From positions 3,423,502-3,487,501 of the forward strand of contig NW_003314268.1 of NCBI RefSeq assembly GCF_000143415.4: a stretch of 64,000 bases of DNA, written 5' to 3'. The notes beneath the pieces are model-generated. The model was not told where the DNA came from, searched no databases, and saw only the letters and a list, made by a program, of their open reading frames with translations. Position 1 is the first letter of the stretch, and each line of letters opens with the position of its first letter. This DNA comes from Selaginella moellendorffii (taxonomy: Eukaryota; Streptophyta; Lycopodiopsida; Selaginellales; Selaginellaceae). This document shows positions 55,031 through 64,000 of the stretch, piece after piece. Made by a program: the position numbers and the translations under genes.

Positions 55031-55275
55031 ACCTTATGCGACTTGCATGGCGTGGTGAGGATCCATGCGAAGAGCTGTGGAACCAACCTATGAAAACGAA
55101 AAAGAATCTTTAAGTATGTAATGTGGAACAAACCTTGAGCATGTTGACAGGGTTAAGTCCCGTTGGACGATTTGTGAAACATCGAGGACTTTCAGAGAAC
55201 CGCTCTTGAGCGCCTTCTGAGGAAAGCTGTCTAGAGAAGCACGCAAAACTTCATACCAGAAGATGTGAAGGTGAG
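55031..55275 (-). pseudogene. topoisomerase III beta fragment
   Basis: On the minus strand this matches about 60885-61190 of the TOP3B gene: the end of intron 7, exon 8, intron 8 and exon 9. CGCAAAACTTCATACCAGAAG, AACCGCTCTTGAGC and GGCGTGGTGAGGATCCATGC are diagnostic. The intron is retained. It abuts the SUD1 fragment across a poly-A stretch at 55014-55024. Confidence 0.88.
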
Positions 55276-57931
55276 AAAAAAGCTTTCCAAAAACCTTATT
55301 GCCTGCCTATTCTATTAGTGGTTTTCTTGCTTAATTAATATCACAGGATTTGACAATTGAAATTCCAAAGAATAGATTTCAAATAAAAACTCCTATTTAC
55401 GACCCTCTTGTTCTATCAAATCAATGTTTTGTTTCTTGATCTTACCAATTGCAATCTTATATTATTGAAGTTGTGGCATAATTTATCAATTATGGATGTT
55501 AAGCAAGTAAGAAGGAAGAAATATTGTCACTCTTTAGAGGTATGAGTTCATAAAAGTCTAAAATAAATTTCAATTTGTTTCTTGAAAGACTATCTAAGTG
55601 ATTGTTTATTAAAGATACTAGGATTTGAAGGGTTATTTTGGTAGAGACTAATCTTGTTATTGCCTGAAATAAGAATATCATCTGAAAAAATAGCAAATAA
55701 GTAAAGTGTAGGGTATTATTGCATAACAAGTTAAATTGTAATTTTATAAATGAATTAATATTAATTCTAGCAAGTTTTGTATCAAATAGTCTTCTATTAA
55801 TCAAATGCAAATTGGAGCAATTGATGAAAGCCATATACAAATTATTTTACCAAAAGAGCTATAATAATATTTTAACAAGAAAGGGTTTTACTCTGTTATT
55901 TTATAGATTATGGTTTTTGCAAGATGTTTGATTTGGGATTTAAATTTTAGATGGGCTGGTAGTTGTTACAATTAGTTAGTTTTCATAAATATGTTGTTGG
56001 TTTAAGGATTATGCAAGGACACCTTAGGAAATATATATCAATAAAAGATGCAACTTATCCACCAATATATGTTTAGTCTATATAAGGGATTGAAAGATGG
56101 GTTAAGCATATATGCCAACAAAATTAGAACTTCATTCAATCAAATATAGGAAGAAAGAGATTTTTGCATGTTAAAATCAAGTAATTTTATTTTATATTAT
56201 AACTAATAAAAGATGACTTTTGTTAAGTCCCAAATTCTTCTGAAACAAAATAATTCAAGACTTGATAATATCAAAGATCACATCACTGTACATTATATCT
56301 TATGTAAAAATTATGGTGATAGTTTTGATCTTTCATGGATTGATTAAGCTAAAGAGGAGTTGATGAGATTGATTCAATATGAAAAAGAGGCATTATAATG
56401 TATTCAATCATTTGAAGTAGAAGTTCTAAAAAATCAATTGTGCAACAACATATGAATTACATTAAATCAAAGCAATAAATCAAGATGTTAAGAGACAAAT
56501 TACAATATGCACTAGATAGTTTTGATCAATTTAAAGCTAGTGAAGAAGTATTAAAAAATATTGAATGTTGTGATGCTCAAGCATAAATGTTATTTAAAAT
56601 TTAAACAAAGCAATTTGTTTATGATCAATTTTTAGGAGAATTTATTCTTCAGAAGATAAAGATTAAATTAGTTTTTAATAAATTAAAAAGGCAAATAAAA
56701 TATTTCAAAGCATATTCACTATAGTATTAAAGGAAGCTTGTATAACTTTCATAATTTGAAAATGCTACTCTATGTGATTGATGATTTTTTCTTTTATATT
56801 CTTGATAATCTCAATCATATTATTCATTATATAATGATAATATTCATTATCATTTTCCATCTTCACCTTTTTGTATTAAGTATTTAATCCTTTTGTGTTG
56901 TCCAACTTTATGTAATCAGTAACAATTTTATGTTTACCATCTTCAATAGCTTTTTAATAAAGTTAATATAGATAGTTTTCTTCATTTGAGGTTTATTTGA
57001 GAAAAACTCATTTATGGTATTATAAAATTTATATTTTCATATATATATATATTTATAAAGAATAATAAATATATACATTATATATATATTCATAGAGAGA
57101 GAGGAAAGAAATATTGTTAAAGGGAAAAAAATTACCTATTATTTCCAAAAATATTATTGTGAGTTTTGTTTTACATACAATCCTTTTACATTTTGTTTTC
57201 ATTTGTTATTACAAGGTATAAAGTCTTTGTCAAAGTTTAGATAAACATTATACCAATTTAGGATAAATAAGATTTTTGAATTCATTTCTATCTTAGATTT
57301 AATTATAACACTCAATGATTTTTCCATTTAACCCATTTCCCTTTTTCATTATTAATTTCTTCTTTTTTACCTTCTCTTGCACTACCTTTCTTTTCTTTTT
57401 TGGCCTAATTTTTTTTAATTGTTGGATGCTTTAAAATTGAATGTCTTGGAGTTTGGATACATTAAAATTAGGTAATTTATAATTTTAAATTTTAAAATTA
57501 AATGGATTAAAGTTTAAAACAGAAAATAAAGAGACATAAGGGGATTAAAGAAAATGATGTTGAATTAAAGAAAAATATATTTATTTAAAATGAGTTTGAA
57601 ATGGAAGATGAAACATACTTTATAGTGGATATTTCATATAACATTTTGATTTTTATGAAATTTTCCTGCCATTTTCCCACTAAGCTTAAAAAACATAAAT
57701 ATAATTTTGAATTTATTTAGGGCAAAATAAAATCTGTCCCCAGTTAGAGAAACTATATTTATTAAAAAAACCCAAAATGCTACCTTTTCTAGGTAATGAG
57801 TGGAAAAGCCAAAAAACTAATATAAGTAGAATTATATATAATTTTTTTTAACACTGACAGGTTCAGCACACACATGACACCGTGCCTATCACGGCTCAAA
57901 GTCATCTACATTCTCAAAAAACGGGAAGAGA
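55276..57931. other. long AT-rich intergenic region, no gene recognised
   Basis: About 2.65 kb, strongly AT-rich, with all frames short except one weak minus-strand frame at 55499-55840. Alternating TA runs occur around 57040-57090. No transposase, LTR or terminal repeat was found. The last ~80 bp (GC-richer from 57870) are the promoter and leader of the receptor kinase. Confidence 0.5.
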
Positions 57932-59659
57932 ATGAATCTCTTGCTGCTCACTATAGTGCTCTCACACCAGGGAATTATGACAATAATTGGTAGCGCCGCG
58001 AAAGAATGTGCGAGCTCCTGCGGAATTCAAGATGTGCACTATCCCTTTGGATTGCAATTTGGATGCGGAGATCCCTCTCACTTGCTCAAGTGCACTGGCA
58101 ACACTCTCGTGCTAACTCTCAACAATGGCGCTGATTATCCCCTCACCATTCTCTACCCCGATAGAAAGCTCGAGATAAGGAGCCCCAGCTCCATCAGAAA
58201 TCTCCTCCCGGACATCTATTTCAACAATTTCTCAGAGTCGTGCAGCCCAAACTTCGTTCCGGCTCGCCGGTGCACAACAGAGTGTCTTGGTACGTAGATT
58301 CTAGGCGTGCATTCAAGTGTGCGGAGTGTGTGAAGTCGGGAGGGACTTGCGGCTACACGGGCTACAATTCAACTTTCTTTCTATGCATCACAGATGATGA
58401 AGGTGAATTCATCTCAATTTCATGATTCAAGTTCTATATGGTCTCTTTGTTATGTTTCTAGATGTGATTACTTCTCAGCCTCCAACGTCCCTGCCCCTGA
58501 GCCGGCATCCACAGAGAAAAATCGCTGCAATATCAGGTATTAAAACTTTTAATCCAGGTTATGTTCTAATCGGTTATGTGCAGCTTCTGCTGTATGCTCC
58601 TTGCTGATCTTCGGCTGCTGCTGTAAGTACGTCTACAGGTTCAGACTGCACAAAAACCTACAGCAACGCTCCCATCTCGCACAAAGGCTGAACGATTTCG
58701 AGGCAAGGCACATTTACTCCTACAAGGACTTGCACGTTGCAACCCAAGGGTTCAACGAGGGGTTCAAGCTGGGAAGCGGTGGATTCGGCACGGTTTACAA
58801 GGGCATCTTGCAAGACGGCACCGTGGTTGCCATCAAACGCAGCAAAAGCTCCGCCAACTTTGGAGTCATGGACGAGCAGTTCCTCAACGAGATCACCATT
58901 CTCTCCCAGGTGAACCATAGGAACCTGGTAAAGCTCAAAGGGTGGTGCATGGATACTCGCCGAAACGCCCCTCCACTGCTCGTGTACGAATACGTCACCA
59001 ATGGAACGCTGCTGGAACACTTGCAGTGCAAGCGAGGGGTGGTTCCTCTCGGCTGGGAGCAGCGCCTGCAGATTGTTATCGAGACCGCGGAGGCGCTGGC
59101 GTACCTCCACTCGGTGGCGGCACCGCCGATCTACCACCGCGACGTGAAATCGTCCAACATTCTCCTGGATGATAGCCTGAGTGCCAAGGTCGCCGACTTT
59201 GGAATTTCCAAGCTCGTTGGAACTGGCGATGCCGCCACCACGCACGTCTCCACGCTCCGGATCCAAGGCACTCCAGGCTACTGCGATCCGGAGCTCATGA
59301 CCACTTTCAGGCTCACGGACAAGAGCGACGTCTACAGCTTTGGAGTGGTGCTGCTGGAGCTCGTGACGGGGCAAAAGCCGCTGGATTTTGGGAGGGAATC
59401 GAGCAGGGTGAACTTGGCCTTCTACTCGCTGCCGCTGATAAGGATGGAGATGATTGAGGAGCTCGTGGATCCCAAGATGGGAGTGGTGAGCGCGGTGGAG
59501 CGCTGCAGCGTCGCGAGGGTGGCCGCCTTGGCGGACAAGTGCTTGGCCGAGTGTGGAGCGAATAGACCCAAGATGAGAGAAGTGGTGGAAGAGCTCACGA
59601 GCATAAGAGAGGAGATGAGGAGTTTTTTAGACTCGGGAGAAGTGACCTCGCGAGTATAA
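57932..59659 (+). CDS. WAK-like receptor serine/threonine kinase with GUB_WAK extracellular domain
   Basis: A signal peptide (L-L-L-L-T-I-V-L-S) is followed by a galacturonan-binding-type domain with C-A-S-S-C-G, V-H-Y-P-F-G and F-G-C-G-D-P-S-H-L-L-K-C. A Cys-rich part (C-A-E-C-V-K-S-G-G-T-C-G-Y) comes next, then a short membrane segment near C-S-L-L-I-F-G-C-C-C and a full kinase domain: G-S-G-G-F-G-T-V-Y-K-G, V-A-I-K-R-S-K, H-R-D-V-K-S-S-N-I-L-L, D-F-G-I-S-K and G-T-P-G-Y-C-D-P-E. Exons 58462-58536 and 58584-59659 are clear. The first junction (around 58275-58335) is ambiguous: standard splicing removes the Cys-rich block, while keeping it needs a ~23-nt intron or a frame change. Such kinases sense cell-wall pectin fragments. 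Confidence 0.85.
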
Positions 59660-59706
59660 ACGTTTTTTAGACCGCCTTGGAAGTCTAGGTAGGGTTTAAG
59701 CAAGCG

Positions 59707-62700
59707 ATGGCGCCCGTCGTCCTCATGGTATGTGAAAGAACCGTTCTGTCTCTCGATTGGGTGATGGGCTCTTGTTTTGTAGGTGGCGGAGAAGCCCAGC
59801 ATTGCCGGAATGCTGGCTTCGTTTCTCTCTTCTGGTCGTGTAAGTTTTTGTCTCTCAAAGTTTTCGCTCTCTCATTCCATGCTTGAATCTTTTCCTATTT
59901 TCTTCAGATGAGCACTAGGAAATCCTACTTGGATGTTCACGAGTTTGATGGAACGTTTAGAGGTTTCCAAGCGCACTACAAGGTTACTTCTGTCATTGGT
60001 CATGTCTATGGGTGAGAAACCGTCGTTCTTCGTTTTCTTTGTTCTTCTTTTCACTAGCTTTCTGGATTTTCCAGCATTGATTTTCCTCCAAAGTATCAGA
60101 ACTGGGAGCTGACGGATCCATTGGATCTTTTCGGAGCTCCTACGTTGAAAAACGAAGCAAATCCCAAGGTAACCTCACTCGGCAATGAACTTATTCTTAC
60201 TGTGTGATCTTCCTGTTCTTTTTTTCTCCTTTGGTCTGCTTTTCAGGCTCACGTTTGCAAGCATCTCAGGCAAGAAGCTCGCGGCTGCGACTCCCTTGTC
60301 TTGTGGCTCGACTGCGACCGAGAAGGAGAAAACATCTGCTTTGAAGGTTCTTATTACTGGTTTTCTCTTTTTCTTTCTAGAGACATCTTTGTTTTTTTTC
60401 TAGTTATGGAGAATGCTTTGCCTGTCATGAAGAAACGATCCGGACAGCAAGTGTTCAGAGCTCGCTTCTCCGCTGTGAGCGAGAAGGATGTAAAGACTGC
60501 CATGAGCAGCCTGGTTGAGCCAAACCAAAACGAGGCGCTTGCGGTAGATGCTCGGCAGGAGATCGATTTAAAAGTTGGAGTGGCATTCACTCGCTTCCAG
60601 ACTCGTTTCTTTCAAGGAAAATACGGCAACCTGGACTCGAGCGTCATCTCGTAAGTTGGTCTTCTCGTGTTGTGTTTTCTCATTGCTTCACAACAGTTTT
60701 GGACCTTGCCAGACTCCAACTCTTGGTTTTTGCGTGGAGCGGCACACTCAGATCATCACTTTCGTTCCGAAGCCATTCTGGACTTTGCATCCGCGCTTGA
60801 GCAAAGGTGGACACTCGCTGCAACTGGACTGGGAGCGCGGGAGAGTCTTCGAACAGGCAGTAAGTTGTGCAAGGCTTCTATTTCATCTTCACAACTTCTG
60901 GTATGAAGTTTTGCGTGTTTTCTAGACAGCTCTAGTCCCTCAGAAAGCGGTGCTCAAAAGCGGTTCTCTGAAAGTCCTCGATGTTTCACAAAAAGAGGAG
61001 CGAAAGGCTCGTCCAACAGGACTTAACACTGTCAACATGCTCAAGGTTCGCTCCATATGATAGATTTCCACATACTTACCATTCTTTTTCGTTTTCTTTC
61101 GATAGGTTGCTTCGACAGCTCTTGGCATGGGTCCTCACCACGCCATGCAAATTGCGGAGCGTCTCTACGTCCAAGGATACATAAGGTTTGCCATTTCTTC
61201 TTCGCTCTTCTGTCCTCATGAATAAACTAACAGCTATCCCCGGACCGAGAGCACAGCCTACCCGGCGAGTTTTGACGTAAAGGAGTCACTGCTTCCACTG
61301 GGAAACCATCCCGTCTTTGGAGACTACGCTCGATCGTTGATAGCTGCTGGCGTTCGAGCCCCAAAGTCCGGCACCGACGCTGGCGACCATCCTCCAATCA
61401 CTCCAATGCGTTCCGGGACCGAGTCCGAGCTTGGAGGAGATGCCTGGAGGCTCTACGATTACATCTCCAGGCATTTTCTTGGGAGTGTGAGCCCGGACTG
61501 CAAGTATAAGCGGTAAGCTAAGAATTTTTCATTCTCTTCTAGTTTTGCTGAGCTTGAGGAACGCAGGACGAAAGTTACCTTCTCCGGTGGAGGCGAGGTT
61601 TTCACTTGCTCGGGGAAAGTTGTGACATCGCCGGGATTCACAATAGCTATGCCGTGGATGGCTGTCACGGACGAAAATCTTCCTGCGTTTACTATTGGCG
61701 AGAGTCTTCCTTGCTCAGAGGTTGAGCTCTACCAGGTATACCATCTCAAAGCTTTTCCCATTGTTTTATTCTCGTCTTGGTCTTGTCAGGGAAGAACCTC
61801 TCCTCCTGATTACTTGACTGAGAGCGACCTGATATCTCTGATGGAGAAGCATGGGATTGGTACGGACGCGTCCATTCCAGTGCATATCAACAACATATGC
61901 CAGAGAAACTACGTACAGGTAAAAGAAGATTTCTTTCTTCTTTCTTTCTTTCTCTCTGTTTTTGAGTTGTTTAAAAATGTGTTTTTTTTTCTTCTATTTT
62001 TCTCGAAGGTACAAACTGGAAGGCGCCTTGTGCCTACTGCTCTCGGTATAACACTCATTCGAGGCTATCAAACCATCGACGCGGATTTATGCCTCCCGGA
62101 CATCCGGAGCTTCATAGAGCAGCAAATCACGCTGATTGCCAAAGGTCAGGTGGATCACGAAACCGTGGTGCGCAACTCGCTGGACAAGTTCGTCGCCAAG
62201 TTCAAGAACTTCGTGTCCGAGGCAAGCACCATGTTTTCTAAGTTTCTCAACTGTTTCTCTCCATAGATCGAGAAGATGGACGCTCTGTTCGAGGCTCACT
62301 TCTCTCCTCTCGCGGACTCCGGACGGCCCTTGAGCAAGTGTGGGAAATGCAAGCGCTACATGAAATACATCACGCTGCGGCCATCTCGTCTCTACTGCTC
62401 AACCTGCGAGGAAGTATACCCGGTCCCGCAAAATGGTTCCATCAAGGTAATCCTTCTCCAGGGAATAGACACGCTAAGAAAAAACTCTTTTTTTCCTCAG
62501 CTCTACAAGGAGCTAGCTTGTCCACTTGACAACTTCGAGCTCGTCTTGTTCTCCCTCGGAGGACCCGACGGGAAATCCTATCCCCTCTGTCCCTACTGCT
62601 ACAATCACCCTCTGGAATCTCCAGCAAGAGACCCGAGCAGCGAGGCCACAACCTCCAGCGATGATCAAGCCAGTGGCACTGCTCCTGGCGATGGAAATCC

Positions 62701-63217
62701 AAACACAAGACGGGGACGAGCAGCCACAGGGGCGGGGATGCCATGCACGATGTGTCCTCACGCGACGTGCCGCCACTCGGTGATGCAGCAGGGAGTGTGC
62801 GCTTGCCCCGAGTGCGATGGAACGCTCATCCTGGATCCCATCAGCGCGCCAAAGTGGAGGCTCGACTGCAACAAGTGTAGCTTCCTCGTCTACCTCCCCG
62901 CCAACACGCACAAGGTGTCGAGGAGCGAGCACGATTACTGCGACGACTGTGGCTCGGCGCTCCTGGAGGTGGACTTCCACAAGAACAACACGCCGCTGGA
63001 GGGCGGGAGGACGCTCCACACGGCGTGCGTGGTCTGCGACGAGCTCTTGCAGTCTCTGGTGGTGATGAAGCACGGCAAGAGCTTTGGGCGATCGCGAGGG
63101 AGGGGGAGAGGGAGGGGGAGGGGGAGAGGACGAGGGAGAGGGCGAGGGAGGGGTGGAGGGAGAGGTGGCGGGCGAGGAAAGCACCAAGATCCCCGGATGA
63201 GTTTCAGGGATTTCTAG
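59707..63217 (+). CDS. TOP3B: DNA/RNA topoisomerase III beta
   Basis: Fifteen exons join in frame: 59707-59727, 59783-59839, 59908-60011, 60075-60168, 60247-60346, 60404-60650, 60697-60859, 60926-61045, 61106-61185, 61234-61512, 61567-61735, 61790-61918, 62009-62221, 62267-62446 and 62501-63217. The product is 890 residues. The Toprim domain has V-A-E-K-P-S-I-A-G and W-L-D-C-D-R-E-G-E-N-I-C-F-E. The active-site Tyr is in Y-I-S-Y-P-R-T-E, split by intron 9. L-P-V-M-K-K-R and F-G-P-C-Q-T-P-T-L-G-F-C favour the beta over the alpha type. The C-terminus has several Cys4 zinc motifs and ends in an RG/RGG-rich box, as in TOP3B enzymes that act on RNA as well as DNA. Intron 13 appears to use a GC donor (62222). 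Confidence 0.94.
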
Positions 63218-64000
63218 CCTCGTGTTTTCCCTCCAAAACTATAAACCCTAATACTCGAAAGAGGATAAGCTAAATGTTTCTTTAACTTGTATCTTCGAGA
63301 TTCATGGAGAGAACGATGCAATTGACCAGGTAATTCGACTTCGGTTCTTTTTTCTTAGCGCTAACACTGTTCTGGAGAAAAATGAGAGTGGACTTGTCCT
63401 AGCTTCTTTGTTGGCTTGTGCCATTTGGAATAGAAAGAAATGGTATGGTTTCTGTTTTGGTACAGTGAAAGAAAGAATTGTTTTTCTTTGTTTATATAGG
63501 TTTTGGACACTCGCCGGCTAGCGAATGGCTCGGCGGCGCACAACATCACACAATGACCTGGTCTCATAACAAATTCAAAGTGGTCCTTGGGTTCCATTCT
63601 GAGAAGGTTTGTCGATGAAAAGCTGATCATACCCTACTTATGAGGTGATGAGTGACCTGGTCTCATGACAAAGTCAAAGTAAACACCGCGTCGTCATGTT
63701 CACACCATTGAACATCTTTTTGATAATCCAATGTCAGTTGTTACTGGGGGAGAGGACGGACAATCTCAACATTCCCATCGATCCTTGCTCTTGGCGAAGA
63801 ACAAGAAAAAAGCGACACTACCCTGATCGACACTACCAAAAGTCAAACTTCGCGGGCTTAATCATTTCAAAGCATCCACAGATACACTGGGTTTATTTAG
63901 TTTTGTGTTTCCTCCATAGATCGAGACGAAGATCTCAAGCCAGAGTATGAGCAAGAAGAAGCGAACTCACTCCCGTCTTGCTCACGCTGTCGAGCCAATC
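63218..64000. other. downstream region, no gene recognised
   Basis: Contains two diverged direct copies of GACCTGGTCTCATAACAAA (about 63556 and 63655). Short frames at the right edge could be the start of a gene that continues beyond the window, but nothing recognisable is encoded. Confidence 0.4.

Noticed and set aside
55499-55931. Opposite frames of 113 and 70 codons in the AT-rich region
   Set aside because: They are AT-rich with Ile/Leu/Asn composition, resemble no family and occur on both strands.

Overview
The window looks like nuclear DNA of a land plant, most likely a lycophyte of the Selaginella moellendorffii type. This is an inference. Most introns that can be placed by hand are about 45-65 nt, with GT/AG ends and U-rich 3' ends. 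The genes are plant types: a DYW-class PPR protein, OEP16-4, a plant NEK kinase, a PNET2/NEMP membrane protein, a SUD1/DOA10-type E3 ligase and a WAK-like receptor kinase. The PPR protein also carries a repeated K-E-E/V-D-G-R linker that I associate with Selaginella PPR families.

Layout. (1) 1-16.3 kb is a nest of LTR retroelements. Two near-identical 853-bp arms face each other at 1-853 and 14669-15521. Between them, on the minus strand, lie a decayed Ty3/gypsy gag (zinc knuckle) and reverse transcriptase; four copies of a ~1.5-kb LTR that contains a GAGATGGAGTCC minisatellite (one is a solo LTR with a perfect CTGAT target-site duplication); a MITE; and three short (195-534 bp) Cassandra-type elements whose LTRs carry the 3' half of 5S rRNA. 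(2) 16-23 kb holds poorly conserved genes, a divergent proteasome-beta-like gene, SDHB, and decayed copies of parts of neighbouring genes. (3) 23-29 kb carries a 972-codon PPR-DYW reading frame, then OEP16-4, a 79-aa four-exon gene and TIM23 packed into about 2.2 kb. (4) 29-34 kb is AT-rich, with a (TC)n tract, a Merlin-type transposase relic, one unknown gene and TOP3B fragments. (5) 35-46 kb has a 14-exon NEK kinase, an intronless IucA/IucC-family siderophore synthetase-like gene (the most unexpected gene here), a PPR relic, an unknown multi-exon gene and an MCM8 relic. (6) 46.6-52.5 kb has two shrunken tRNA-Ser-like sequences, a PNET2 gene and a SUD1-like E3 gene diverging from a short shared promoter region. 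(7) 53-55.3 kb is a mosaic of pieces of at least three neighbouring genes. (8) 57.9-63.2 kb has a WAK-like receptor kinase and a complete 15-exon topoisomerase III beta gene with an RG-rich tail.

The active genes do not form one pathway. Several serve organelles: SDHB and TIM23 in mitochondria, OEP16-4 in the plastid envelope or another organelle membrane, PPR-DYW in organelle RNA editing. Two threads deserve follow-up. One is the horizontally acquired-looking NIS siderophore synthetase in an otherwise plant-like gene neighbourhood. The other is the repeated local scattering of intron-containing gene fragments (TOP3B, SUD1, WAK-RLK, SDHB, PPR), which points to DNA-level duplication rather than retroposition.
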